Assembly: GCF_012070395.1 (NCBI RefSeq)
Contig: NZ_JAAFYS010000001.1
Location: 1,280,001 to 1,344,000, forward strand
Direction: 5' to 3'
Source: Pseudoroseicyclus tamaricis
GTDB lineage: Bacteria > Pseudomonadota > Alphaproteobacteria > Rhodobacterales > Rhodobacteraceae
Length of the DNA: 64,000 bases
Under the pieces are notes generated by a model, which made no database searches, was not told the DNA's origin, and worked only from the letters and a program-made list of their open reading frames with translations. Shown one piece after another: positions 29,600 through 38,613 of this stretch (the stretch's first letter is position 1; each line of letters starts with the position of its first letter). The position numbers and the translations under genes were made by a program.

Positions 29600-30484
29600 A
29601 TCATCTCGCTCCAATAGGCCATACGGTCGACCGACTCGCGCCACAGGTTGACGGTGGCGATGTGGCACGGCGCACCGACGCCGCCCATGTAGGAGCCCAT
29701 GTGCTCCTCGCCTTACCTGGTGAGCGGGATCATCAGCGAGACGGTGCCGGCGTGTGGCCGGGCGTCACGAGGGCGGTCAGCGTGGTATCGCCGAGCGTGA
29801 TCTCCATCCCGTCGGTGATGACGAAGTCATTCTCGTCACGCTCGGGGATCTCGCCGGCGATCGTCGCAAGCTGGTAATCTGCTTCGGACATGCCGACGGA
29901 GGCACCGGTCAGCTCTTTGAGATACTCAAGGCTGCCCGTGTGGTCGAAGTGGCCATGCGAGATGATGATGATCTCGATGTCCTGCGGGTCGAGACCCATG
30001 CGCATCATGTTGCCGACCGTGAAGCCCTCGGCCTGTTCCGCGTGTCGAGCAGGATGATGCCTTCGCTGGTGTCGAACGCCCAGATGGTATTGGCGTCGTT
30101 GCCGATGGAATAGACGTTGTCGAACACTCCGAGCGGCACGCGATATTCCGCGTTCAGCGCGGTGCCGCCATGCGGGTTCTTGCACTGGTAGAACAGCGTC
30201 GGGACCCGGTTGCCGTCAGCGGCGACGGCGGCGAGGCTGGCATATTCGAGGGCGGCGGGCGCGGTGTAGCCGCTGGTCTCGACCATCTCCTCGACAGTGT
30301 TGATCTCGGGGCGGCCACCGTTGGGCGTGTCCTCGTGGCCTTCCCAGACATCGCCCGGGCGCTGCGGCGAGAGCGGCGTGTTCTCCGGGTAGGGTGGGAT
30401 GTCGTCCTGCGCGAAGCCGAGCGTGCCCTGCAGGGCGAGGGTGGCGATGCCGGTTGCGAGGGCCAATTTGTTCTTGATGGTCAT
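29600..30484 (-). pseudogene. Metallo-beta-lactamase-fold hydrolase, exported, frameshifted
   Basis: The gene starts at 30484 with a signal peptide (MTIKNKLALATGIATLALQG...FAQ) and shows 'FDNVYSIGNDANTIWAFDTSEGIILLDT'. A shift near 30040 moves the frame to '...GFTVGNMMRMGLDPQDIEIIIISHGHFDHTGSLEYL', containing the zinc motif H-x-H-x-D-H, and 'LVTPGHTP'. A second shift at about 29755 leads to 'GTVSLMIPLT' and 'GSYMGGVGAPCHIATVNLW' in a third frame. Fold and leader resemble subclass B3-like periplasmic MBL proteins, but beta-lactamase activity is not implied. The 3' end runs into the convergent MFS gene stop. Multiple frames make a functional product unlikely. Confidence 0.78.
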
Positions 30485-31263
30485 AGGATATTCCAGCCGC
30501 TGGGGCTGTCCTCCTCCTAGGTGTCTGCGCCGTGTCCGGGGCGATGGTCCGACGAGCGAGCAAACGTCGACGGGGCCGGCGACGCGGACGTCGCCGGAAT
30601 GGACGGCCATGCATGCCGCGGCCGTCTCGAACCGCCCGGCGAGGGGGACGTGTCAGATTCTGATCTGTTGCTTGAAACCGAGCTGCCCGTGGGCGGTCTG
30701 TCTCTTCCTGCAGGGGAGGATGGCATGAAGCGCTTGTGCCGCGAAGCGGAAATATCTGTTAATTAGGTTAATGACAGCTGCATAAAATGCCGTTCGATGG
30801 TCTGAAACGCGAGGCCTAGGAGCACAATTTCTGCGTCCGACGCCAGTATATGCGTGCAGTCTTGCAGTCGGTTGTTGCCTCGGGGGCGGCCATATCGAGG
30901 CGCCCGGGCTTGTGGACCTCTACTCAAAAAGTTGATCCTGCTCGGGGTGAGCCACTTGGGCCGGAGACTGCGCATGGGCGCATCGGTTTGGTTGGCTGGG
31001 TCTGTCTGCTGCTGTAGATCTTGCCTTCCAAATGAAGGCCTCTCTACTGTGACCCGGCACACAAGTGAATCGTAGCCCTGCGTTTCGGACGCGGGCTGCA
31101 GACGATATCGCTGCGTACCGGGCGCGCTCACGAGCACCGTGGACCCGAAGTCGCTTGGAGACCCCCCTGACCTTTCAGTAGGCCCTCTGTAATGTTGACG
31201 ACGCTAGGGAAATAGATGCGAGCGGCGACCCGCGCCCGATACTCCACTCGCAGAATAACTCCA
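30485..31263. other. Long gap without recognisable gene
   Basis: A 779-bp stretch between the broken MBL gene and the creatininase operon. Short frames on both strands (for example 30763-31137 minus) have no family features and no ribosome-binding sites, so I call none. The sequence is somewhat less G+C-rich than its surroundings; it may hold further decayed material next to the pseudogene. Confidence 0.5.
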
Positions 31264-32151
31264 TCACAACTCGGCGCGGCTGTAGTCTTCCGTGCCGCTC
31301 AGGTCGTGGCGGATCACATCGACGAGCCAGCCCGTCATCAGGTCATAGACCAACTCGCCGCGTTCGGCGGTGGCGAGCTGTGGGTCTCCGGTGATGCCGC
31401 TTTTGAACCCTTCGAAATAGGGCTCTGCCATCTTGTACCGACCGACGCCGCCGCCGAGGTAGGGGAGGTTGTCGGCGTCGGGACGGTCGTCGCGGGGGGT
31501 GGGGTGCCAGGGCTCCGCGAGGTGCATCCGGCACAGATGGGGGGCGGTGGCCAGCATGCGGCAGGTCTCGCCTTCTCCGCCGTGACCGTCCTGCGCCTTG
31601 GCTTCCATGTACTTGGAGTAGCGCGGGCGGGCGCCGACGAGCCAGTTAAGGGTGACCACGTTCGCCTCCGTCGTCTCGCATAGCTTCTTCGCCACGATCT
31701 GCATCGGGGCGTCGCTCTCGGCATGAAAGCCGAGAAAGTAGAGCCGGCGAAACCCCTGTTCGATGATCTCGCGGCCGATCTCCTCCAGCACCAGCATGAA
31801 GGTCTGGGCGGAGAAGTTGACGTTGCCGGGCAGCTTGATCGGCGTTTCGCTCAGAAAGCCGCGCGGCCCGAAGGGGATGGCCGGCCCGACGATGGCAGGA
31901 TGGCCTTCGGCGTGCAGCTTGGCGACGGTCCGGCGGGCAAGTTCGATCCCCTGCATCGTGTCGGCGCCCAGAGGCAGATGACCGCCATGTTGCTCTGTCG
32001 CGCCGAGCGAAATGAGGATGACGGCATTGTCCTCGATCGCCTTGCCGACTTCGATGGAGGTCATCTCGTCGAAGTACGGCACCATCCGGTGGTCAGGGGC
32101 CGATGTAGAGGTCGTGGTCGTGTCACTGGTGGGTGTCGAAGAGCCAGTCAT
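31264..32151 (-). CDS. Creatininase family protein (second copy)
   Basis: A 295-residue member of the creatininase family (amidohydrolases acting on creatinine and related cyclic amides, and mycofactocin MftE-like peptidases). The metal-site pattern is visible: 'LISLGATEQHGGHLPLGADTMQG' (Glu, His and Asp ligands) and 'GGEGETCRMLA' (Glu). The N-terminal 20 residues are a Ser/Thr-rich extension. The start overlaps the stop of the preceding creatininase gene (ATGA). It is similar to that neighbour throughout, so the pair arose by duplication or forms a heteromer. Note 'GFHAESD' where creatininases usually have 'NGHGGN', so this is a divergent subgroup. Confidence 0.88.
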   Translation of the reverse strand: MTGSSTPTSDTTTTSTSAPDHRMVPYFDEMTSIEVGKAIEDNAVILISLGATEQHGGHLPLGADTMQGIELARRTVAKLHAEGHPAIVGPAIPFGPRGFLSETPIKLPGNVNFSAQTFMLVLEEIGREIIEQGFRRLYFLGFHAESDAPMQIVAKKLCETTEANVVTLNWLVGARPRYSKYMEAKAQDGHGGEGETCRMLATAPHLCRMHLAEPWHPTPRDDRPDADNLPYLGGGVGRYKMAEPYFEGFKSGITGDPQLATAERGELVYDLMTGWLVDVIRHDLSGTEDYSRAEL

Positions 32152-32993
32152 GCCGAGCGCCTCCACATGGCGTATTCCTTGCGAATGACGTCGCAGATCC
32201 ACTCGTTCACCACCTTGTAGTAGGCTTCGCCGGTTTCGGCGGTCGCATAGTCGGGATCGCCCCAGAGGCCGTCCTCGAATCCCTCGAAGACTTCGGGAGG
32301 ATACTTGTAGCGACCGATGGCACCGCCGAGGTAGGGCATCCGGTCCTGGCGTGCCGGATCGGTGGGCAGAGCGGGGCGGTAGCTGACGCATTTGTCCATC
32401 CGCACGAGGTGCGGGGCAGAAGCCAGCATCCGGGCCGTTTCGCCTTCGCCGGCGTGCCCCTGTGAGCCGGGGGCCAGCTTGATCTTGCCGTAGTCCGGTT
32501 GGGCGCCGATCAGCCATTGCACGGTCAGGACGGATGCATCGGTTTCCTCGGACACCTCTTTGGCGACGAGCTGCAGGACGGGGTCGCTCTCGGCGTGGCC
32601 GCAGATGAGGTAGATCACCTTGAAGCCCTGGCGGACGAGCTCCAGGCAGATGTCCTTGGACAGGGCATGCAAGGTGGCGTGCGAGACGTAGATCGAGCCG
32701 GAGAAATCCCGCGGGCTCTCGCTCTGAACGGCCGAGGGGCCAAAGGGCACGGCTGGTCCGACGAGCAGGGGAACGCCTTCGGGATTGAGAGTGGCTGCGG
32801 CGCGGCGGGCGATGTCGACGCTCTGGTAGGTGTCGGTGCCGAGCGGCAGGTGGCCGGCGTGCTGTTCCGTCGCGCCGAAGGGCACCACGACATGCGCGCC
32901 GGCTTCAGCGGCTGCGGCGACATCGGGCGATGTCAGCTCGTCGAAGATCGGGATGTCACGCCAGTCGCCGGAATCGGGATAGGGGAAGCTCAT
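32148..32993 (-). CDS. Creatininase family protein (first copy)
   Basis: A 281-residue creatininase-fold protein. It has 'VVPFGATEQHAGHLPLGTDTYQSVDIARR' with the metal ligands, 'LICGHAESDPVLQLVAKE' and 'GHAGEGETARMLASAPHLVRM'. It begins MSFPYPDSGDWRDIPIFDELTSPDV at 32993, overlapping the amidohydrolase stop (ATGA). As in the next gene, the usual 'GHGGN' is 'GHAESD'. Being inside an operon with a ureohydrolase, an amidohydrolase and a PotABCD-type importer, it likely opens a cyclic amide or guanidine-derived ring. Creatinine is a possible but unproven substrate. Confidence 0.88.
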   Translation of the reverse strand: MSFPYPDSGDWRDIPIFDELTSPDVAAAAEAGAHVVVPFGATEQHAGHLPLGTDTYQSVDIARRAAATLNPEGVPLLVGPAVPFGPSAVQSESPRDFSGSIYVSHATLHALSKDICLELVRQGFKVIYLICGHAESDPVLQLVAKEVSEETDASVLTVQWLIGAQPDYGKIKLAPGSQGHAGEGETARMLASAPHLVRMDKCVSYRPALPTDPARQDRMPYLGGAIGRYKYPPEVFEGFEDGLWGDPDYATAETGEAYYKVVNEWICDVIRKEYAMWRRSA

Positions 32994-34531
32994 GTCTCTG
33001 TCCTCGTGTCTTGAAGGGCTTTTGCCGCTGGACCGGTGGTGGGCGGCAGCGGTGCCGCCCCGGCCTGCGGATGGGGGGAGAACGCCGCGCAGAACTGGCC
33101 GATGACCGGCTGCAGCTTGCGAAACAGCGCCTTGTTGTCGGCGTTCAGCGTATCGAGACGGGCGACCGCATCGGTGACCTGCCGCTGCAGGCGGGCCAGG
33201 TCGACGGTCATCAGCCTGCGGTCGCGCACGATCATGTGGCCGTCGATCATCACGTGGCGGACGGCAGTGGCATCCTCTGCCTGCACCAGCTGCATGGTTA
33301 CGTTGCGCAGAGGCATCCAGTGCACCCAGCCGAGATCGAGAAATACGATGTCGGCGGCGTAGCCGACATCGAGCTTGCCGATCCCATGCATGCCGAGCGC
33401 CTTCGCCCCGCCTTCGGTGGCGGCGCGGGCGGCTTCGGCGCTGGTCACCCAATCTTCCGCGTTGGGCGACTGGACGTGGGACATGTACCCGGCGAGTCGC
33501 GTCACCTCGTACATGTTCTGATGATCGCCGCAGGAGGCACTGTCGGTGCCGAGCGCGACGTTCATCCCGGCGTCCAGCAGGCGGCGCATGCGCGGCAACC
33601 CGGAGCCGAGACGCAGGTTGGAGCTGGGATTGAGCACCGCCGTCGCGCCGGCCTCAGCCAGAAGGGCGATGTCTGTGTCGTTCAGCCACACGGCGTGGGC
33701 GACGGAGAGGTTCGGGCCGAGGAAGCCCACATCGGCCAAGTGTTCGGTCAGTGACCGGCCCCAACGTTCGCGGGCGGTCACCTCCTGGATGCGGCTTTCG
33801 GAAAGATGTGTCTGAATCGGCAGACCGCGGTCGCGGGCCAGCCGCGCGGCGCCCGAGAGGAATTCGTCGCTGCACAGGAGCGGGACGGTGGGCCCGAGCG
33901 CGAAGGCGACCTGATCGCGGTCGAACGGCCAGGCGTCGTCGATTGCGGCAAGGCGGGACAGGAGGGCCTCGGAGCTCGGCGCGGTCCAAGGCGTGATCTC
34001 GGCGCGTAATTCCTCAGGTATGGCCTCGATCAGGCCCGGGATGGAGGAGAGGAAACTGCCGTCGGCCACCATAGGCGCCATGACGGCGCGCATTCCGACG
34101 TCGCTGTAGGCGCGGCCGGCCGTCGCCATCCCCTCGTAGGACGCGGTGGGGAATTCCCAGAACAGGTCGTAACAGGCGGTGCAGCCTTTCAGGACCATCT
34201 CGGCAGCGCCGATCAGCGTGGACAGATACTTGTCTTCGTGGCTGCGGTTGCCGTTCAGCCAGAAGCTCCCGGCCAGCAATGTCTCCAGCGTCAGGTCATC
34301 GGTCAGCGCGCGCGAATAATGCCCGTGGCCGTGTGTGTGCCCGTTGACGAGGCCGGGATGCAGCAGGCATCCGGCCGCGTCGATCTGCTCGCAGTCTTCG
34401 GGGGCTTCCATGCCCGGTGCGCCGATCAAGGCGATCTTGCCATCGCGCACGAGGATGTCGGCAGGGGGGGCAGTATCCGCGCCGGGACGCAGAATCCGCC
34501 CGCCGCGGATGACGCAGGTTCGAGAGGCCAT
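32990..34531 (-). CDS. Amidohydrolase, chlorohydrolase/deaminase-like (TrzN/SsnA/AtzB group)
   Basis: A 513-residue metal-dependent hydrolase. The N-terminal 'LHPGLVNGHTHGHGHYSRAL' provides the H-x-H metal motif; 'PIQTHLSESRIQEVTARERWG' provides a His ligand with the H-x-x-E pattern of the cytosine deaminase/chlorohydrolase group; and 'NVALGTDSASCGDHQNMYE' gives the Asp ligand. The C-terminal beta-sandwich is 'LDVGYAADIVFLDL'. Such enzymes deaminate or dechlorinate N-heterocycles. It overlaps the creatininase gene downstream. ATG 34531 is chosen at 'MASRTCVIRGGRIL'. The C-terminal ~40-residue Pro/Ala-rich tail is unusual. The inferred role is removal of an amino or imino group from the imported compound. 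Confidence 0.88.
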   Translation of the reverse strand: MASRTCVIRGGRILRPGADTAPPADILVRDGKIALIGAPGMEAPEDCEQIDAAGCLLHPGLVNGHTHGHGHYSRALTDDLTLETLLAGSFWLNGNRSHEDKYLSTLIGAAEMVLKGCTACYDLFWEFPTASYEGMATAGRAYSDVGMRAVMAPMVADGSFLSSIPGLIEAIPEELRAEITPWTAPSSEALLSRLAAIDDAWPFDRDQVAFALGPTVPLLCSDEFLSGAARLARDRGLPIQTHLSESRIQEVTARERWGRSLTEHLADVGFLGPNLSVAHAVWLNDTDIALLAEAGATAVLNPSSNLRLGSGLPRMRRLLDAGMNVALGTDSASCGDHQNMYEVTRLAGYMSHVQSPNAEDWVTSAEAARAATEGGAKALGMHGIGKLDVGYAADIVFLDLGWVHWMPLRNVTMQLVQAEDATAVRHVMIDGHMIVRDRRLMTVDLARLQRQVTDAVARLDTLNADNKALFRKLQPVIGQFCAAFSPHPQAGAAPLPPTTGPAAKALQDTRTET

Positions 34532-34604
34532 CAGTCGACAGCCCCTGCGAGAAAGGGGCGGGCGCCAGCCCGGCACCATTTGGCTGAGCCGGCGTCCGCG
34601 AAGG

Positions 34605-35723
34605 TCACGAGATGGTCTCGATGTAGCGGTTGAGGACTTCGGCCGAATTCTCGGCGTACCACTCGGCATCGGCCGAGATCTGCTTGGCGAAGTTCTCCGG
34701 CGAGCCGGGGTCGAGCGGTTTCAGCTCGTCGGGCACCATCGAGGCGGCTTCGGGATTGACTGGGCCATTGCCGAGCAGCTCGAACAGGACGACCTGCGCC
34801 GCCGGGTCCTGGGTCGAGGCGATGAATTCGAACACGGCGCTTCCCGCCGGGTTCCCCTTCATCACGATCCAGGCGCCGGGCCAGACGATGCCCTGTTTGT
34901 AGGTGAACTCGATCTCGGCGTCGGTCTCGCGCCGGACGACGCTGGCGCGGGTGTTGAACACGTTGCCCATGACCACTTCACGGTCACGGAAGAGCTGCTG
35001 GCTTTCAGAGCCGGAGCCCCAGAAGATCGTGTTCTCCTTGATCTCGGCGATCTTGGCGAGCGCCCGGTCGACGTCAAGCGGGTAGAGGTCTTCCGGCGCG
35101 ACGCCGTCGGCCATCAGGGCGCTCTCGAGCTGGCCGTCGATGTGGCGGCGCAGGGTGCGGGTGCCGGGGTAGTCGGCGAGGTTCCAGACATCGGCCCAGC
35201 CGGCAGGCTCCCAGTCGGGGAAGACTGTGGTGTCCCAGCTGATCACGTTCGAGAAGATGTAGTTGCCGATGCCCCACTGGCCGGCATGCTCCGGGCGCAC
35301 CTTGCTGCGATCGACGATCGTGTAATCGATCTCTTCCAGCAGCCCCTGACGGCCGAGCTCCAGCGACGCAGGCATGTTGCGGTCGGCGACGTCCCACGTC
35401 ACTGCGCCGCTCTCGACCATGCTCTTGACGGCGCCCGACGAGGGGCCCGAGCCGTCGACGTAGACGGAGTATTCCGGGTCTGCCTGCATGAAGGGGTCAG
35501 CGAAGGCCTCGGTCATCGCCGTGACTGCGTCGCCGCCCCAGTTGACGAGGACGATCTCGCGGCCCTGCGCGAGAGCCGGCGTCACGCGGAAGGCGGTGGA
35601 TGACACGCCGAGCGCGGCCAGCACGGTCATGAACGTGCGCCGATTGACGAGCTTGCCGTCGGTCATCTCGCGGAAGCGCTCGACACGGGTTTCGGTATCG
35701 CTTGAGAGTCTTCTGTTCTTCAT
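34605..35723 (-). CDS. PotD-like ABC transporter substrate-binding protein (Tat signal)
   Basis: A 372-residue binding protein. The N-terminus has a twin-arginine motif, 'NRRTFMTVLAALGVSSTAFRVTPALAQ', about 28 residues in, suggesting Tat export. The mature part 'EIVLVNWGGDAVTAMTEAFADPFM' and 'WDVADRNMPASLELGRQGLLEEIDYTIVDRSKVRP' matches the spermidine/putrescine-type (PotD/YdcS) class. It is part of the leftward operon with two PotB/PotC-type permeases and a PotA-like ATPase upstream. The start at 35723 follows GGACGG. The ligand is likely a polyamine-like or guanidino compound. Confidence 0.9.
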   Translation of the reverse strand: MKNRRLSSDTETRVERFREMTDGKLVNRRTFMTVLAALGVSSTAFRVTPALAQGREIVLVNWGGDAVTAMTEAFADPFMQADPEYSVYVDGSGPSSGAVKSMVESGAVTWDVADRNMPASLELGRQGLLEEIDYTIVDRSKVRPEHAGQWGIGNYIFSNVISWDTTVFPDWEPAGWADVWNLADYPGTRTLRRHIDGQLESALMADGVAPEDLYPLDVDRALAKIAEIKENTIFWGSGSESQQLFRDREVVMGNVFNTRASVVRRETDAEIEFTYKQGIVWPGAWIVMKGNPAGSAVFEFIASTQDPAAQVVLFELLGNGPVNPEAASMVPDELKPLDPGSPENFAKQISADAEWYAENSAEVLNRYIETIS

Positions 35724-35763
35724 GATTTCCGTCCTGCTTGAGTGGTGGGTCATGGTCTTAGGG

Positions 35764-36852
35764 TCATCTGTCGTCGCGTACGATGCAGCCCGCATCGGGC
35801 GGCCAGTGGAGGCGCAAGGCCTGCCCTTCCCGCGGCTCGAACGCGGCCTGCCATGTGGGGAGCTGCACGTGAAATTCGCCCAGATCGGTTGCGACCCGGC
35901 AGGTGACGCTTGCGCCGAGATAGCTCCAGGCGGTCAGGCATCCGGGCAATCCGGGGCCACTGCCGCTGTCGACTGTCACGGCGATCTTCTCGGGGCGGAT
36001 TGCCAAAATCACGGGGTTCCCCTCGGCCGGGATGTCGGCCCCGGGCGGCAGATCCAGAACATGGGGGCCGGCCACCACAGCCGGTGTGCCGTTACGGCCG
36101 GAGACCCGGCCCTCGACGTAGTTGCTGCGGCCTAGGAAGCTGGCGATGAAGTGGGTCTTGGGCCTCTCGTAGAGCGCGCTCGGCGCCCCTGACTGAACGA
36201 CCTCGCCGCCCCTGATGATTGCGATCTGGTCGGACATGGACAGCGCCTCTTCCTGATCGTGCGTGACGTAGACGAAGGTCAGGCCGAGGCGGGCGTGCAA
36301 TGCCTTCAGCTCCCACTGCAGGTCGGCCCGCAGCGACTTGTCCAGCGCCGACAGCGGCTCGTCGAGCAAAAGCACCTGCGGTTCGAACACCAGCGCGCGG
36401 GCGAGGGCGACCCGCTGTTGCTGGCCCCCGGAGAGCTGGCGCGGATACCGGTCGGCGAGGTGCCCGAGCTGGACGAGGTCGAGCGCGCGCTTCACACGCT
36501 CCTGGACTTCGGCGCGGGGGCGACGGCGAAGCTTCAGCGCGAAGGCGACGTTGCCGGCCACGGTCAGGTGCGGAAAAAGGGCATATCCCTGAAACACCAT
36601 GCCGAACTCGCGCTTCTCCGGCGGCATCGCGATGATGTCGCGGCCGTTCGCGAGTATGCGCCCTGCATCGGGCCGGGTGAATCCGGCGATCGACATCAGA
36701 AGCGTGGTCTTGCCGGACCCGGAGGGTCCCAGAAGCGTCGTGAAGCTACCCGCGGGAATGTCGAGGCTGACGTCCTTCAGCGCGTAGGTTTCGCCATATT
36801 GCTTGACCACTCTTTGGATCATCACGCCGCTGGGGGCCTGGGTCTCGGTCAT
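35764..36852 (-). CDS. PotA-like ABC transporter ATP-binding protein
   Basis: A 362-residue ATPase. It has Walker A 'LLGPSGSGKTTLL', Q loop 'FGMVFQGYALFPHLTV', signature 'LSGGQQQRVALARAL', Walker B 'VLLLDEPLSALD' and H loop 'YVTHDQEEA', plus a C-terminal TOBE-like part ('NPVILAIRPEKIAVT'). The start at 36852 is preceded by GGAG; a longer form starting at 36924 would overlap the permease stop (ATGA) and is possible. Energises import through the two permeases immediately upstream. Confidence 0.93.
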   Translation of the reverse strand: MTETQAPSGVMIQRVVKQYGETYALKDVSLDIPAGSFTTLLGPSGSGKTTLLMSIAGFTRPDAGRILANGRDIIAMPPEKREFGMVFQGYALFPHLTVAGNVAFALKLRRRPRAEVQERVKRALDLVQLGHLADRYPRQLSGGQQQRVALARALVFEPQVLLLDEPLSALDKSLRADLQWELKALHARLGLTFVYVTHDQEEALSMSDQIAIIRGGEVVQSGAPSALYERPKTHFIASFLGRSNYVEGRVSGRNGTPAVVAGPHVLDLPPGADIPAEGNPVILAIRPEKIAVTVDSGSGPGLPGCLTAWSYLGASVTCRVATDLGEFHVQLPTWQAAFEPREGQALRLHWPPDAGCIVRDDR

Positions 36853-36920
36853 GTCGGGATCTCCATGGTCCGCTTGAGCGCGGGGCGTCGGGTCAGGGTG
36901 GTTCTGCCGCTGATGTTGGT

Positions 36921-37733
36921 TCATGCTGCCCCCCTGATGCGGGCGGCCATGCGGCGGTCCCAGAGCATTTTCCCCAGCACGGCGATGATGGTGGCAAGGA
37001 TCAGCACGACGCCGATCGCGGCCACGGCCGGAGAGATGTTGTCCTGGATGCCGTCCCAGATCTGGCGCGGCAGGGTGTAGACGTTGCGCTGCGTCAGGAA
37101 GAGCGCGACGACGATCTCGTCCCAGGAGATGGCGAAGGCGAAGACGCCTCCGGCCAGCACGCCGGGCCAGATGTTCGGCAGGATGGTCAGGCGCATGGCC
37201 GTCAACGGGCCGGCGCCGAGGCTGCGCGCGGCCTGCTCGAGGCGCGGGTCGAAGTTCGACAGCACCGCCGAAACGGAGATCACGACGAAGGGGATGCCTT
37301 TCATCGTGTGGGCGAGGATGAGGCCGACGTAGCTGTCGATCATGCCGAAATCGACCCAGACGCGATACATCCCGAGCGCATGCACGATCGGCGGGACGAT
37401 CATCGGTGTCAGGGCAAGAATGCGGATGGTCTCACCGAGCGCCGAAGACAGCTTCCAGCAGCCAATCGCGCAGATCGTGCCGAGGCAGATAGCGAGGCTC
37501 GATGCCCCGAGGGCGACGATGGCGCTGTCGATGATCCCCTTGCGCCACATGCGGTCGGTGAACAGCGTCTCGTAGTGGCGCAGCGAATATTCGCCCTCGG
37601 GCAGCGACAGGTAGCGCTCCGGCGTGAATGAGATCGGGATCACCACCAGCAACGGGAGGATCAGGAAGGCGATCAGCGTCCAGGCGATGCAGAGGGTGAA
37701 GGCAAAGCCGAAGTTGGCGCGGAGTCTGTCCAT
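36921..37733 (-). CDS. PotC-like ABC transporter permease
   Basis: A 270-residue permease with six hydrophobic segments. The conserved EAA loop appears as 'LEQAARSLGAGPLTAMRLTILPNIWPGVLAGGVFAFAISWDE', and 'LALTPMIVPPIVHALGMYRVW' is typical of PotC/YdcV. It begins one base after the stop of the other permease. Confidence 0.93.
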   Translation of the reverse strand: MDRLRANFGFAFTLCIAWTLIAFLILPLLVVIPISFTPERYLSLPEGEYSLRHYETLFTDRMWRKGIIDSAIVALGASSLAICLGTICAIGCWKLSSALGETIRILALTPMIVPPIVHALGMYRVWVDFGMIDSYVGLILAHTMKGIPFVVISVSAVLSNFDPRLEQAARSLGAGPLTAMRLTILPNIWPGVLAGGVFAFAISWDEIVVALFLTQRNVYTLPRQIWDGIQDNISPAVAAIGVVLILATIIAVLGKMLWDRRMAARIRGAA

Positions 37734-37734
37734 C

Positions 37735-38613
37735 TCAGGCCGCTCCGAACATGTTGCGAAACTTCACGATGCGTCCCAGCACGATCAGCAGCGTGAAGAC
37801 GACGAACAGCATGCTGGACGCGAGCGCGGTGCCCTGTCCCCAGGCGAGCGTCTCGTTCACCTGCAGCGCGATGTACTCCGCCACCATCGTGGTGCGTCCG
37901 CCGCCCAGCAGGGCCGGGGTGATGTAGAAGCCGATCGAGAAGATGAAGACGAGAATGCCGGCGCTGATGAGGCCCGGCAGGCTCAGCGGCAGGAAGACAC
38001 GCCAGAACGCGCCGAAGGGCGAGGCGCCGAGGCCACGTGCGGCGGGCACATAGCGCGTGTCGATGGTGCGCATGTTCGCCATCAGCGGCAGCACCGCGTA
38101 GGGGATCATGTAGTGCACCATGCCGAGGATGACGCCGAAGGGGTTGCGGATGAAGCGGATCGGGTCGTCGATCAGGCCGATGGCCTGCAGCGTTTCGTTC
38201 ACCATCCCCCGGGTTTGCAGCAGGGCGATCCAGGCAAAAGCGCGGATCAGGATCGACACCCAGAACGACAACAGCACGGCAAGCAGCATCCAGCTTTGCC
38301 AGCGCCCCGTCGCGTGGACGATCGCGTATGCAAGGAGATAGCCGAGCATCAGCGAGATGCTCGAGGAGACGACGCAGATCCACAGCGTGGTGGACAGCAC
38401 CTTCCGCACCGGCGAGCTGGTGAAGATATCGATGTAGTTGCCGAAGCCCGGCGTCGGCTCGGTCACCGAGATCAGCAGCACGCGGATAAGCGGGTAGAAG
38501 TAGAAGACCGAGAGCACGGCGATCGGCAGCAGAGCCATCGCCCAGACCGTGACCTGCGTGCGATCCATCCGGGGCAGGTTCGGCGCGGCGGCGATTTGCG
38601 AGGCGTCGCTCAT
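37735..38613 (-). CDS. PotB-like ABC transporter permease
   Basis: A 292-residue permease with N-terminal 'VWAMALLPIAVLSVFYFYPLIRVLLISVTEPT', 'FWVSILIRAFAWIALLQTRGMVNETL' and the EAA loop 'PAARGLGASPFGAFWRVFLPLSLPGLISAGILVFIFSIGFYITPALLGG', all typical of PotB/YdcU. The start overlaps the ureohydrolase stop (ATGA), so enzyme and transporter are translationally coupled. Confidence 0.93.
   Translation of the reverse strand: MSDASQIAAAPNLPRMDRTQVTVWAMALLPIAVLSVFYFYPLIRVLLISVTEPTPGFGNYIDIFTSSPVRKVLSTTLWICVVSSSISLMLGYLLAYAIVHATGRWQSWMLLAVLLSFWVSILIRAFAWIALLQTRGMVNETLQAIGLIDDPIRFIRNPFGVILGMVHYMIPYAVLPLMANMRTIDTRYVPAARGLGASPFGAFWRVFLPLSLPGLISAGILVFIFSIGFYITPALLGGGRTTMVAEYIALQVNETLAWGQGTALASSMLFVVFTLLIVLGRIVKFRNMFGAA

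Noticed and set aside
30763-31137. 124-residue minus-strand frame in the long gap
   Set aside because: No ribosome-binding site, no family pattern, composition not protein-like.
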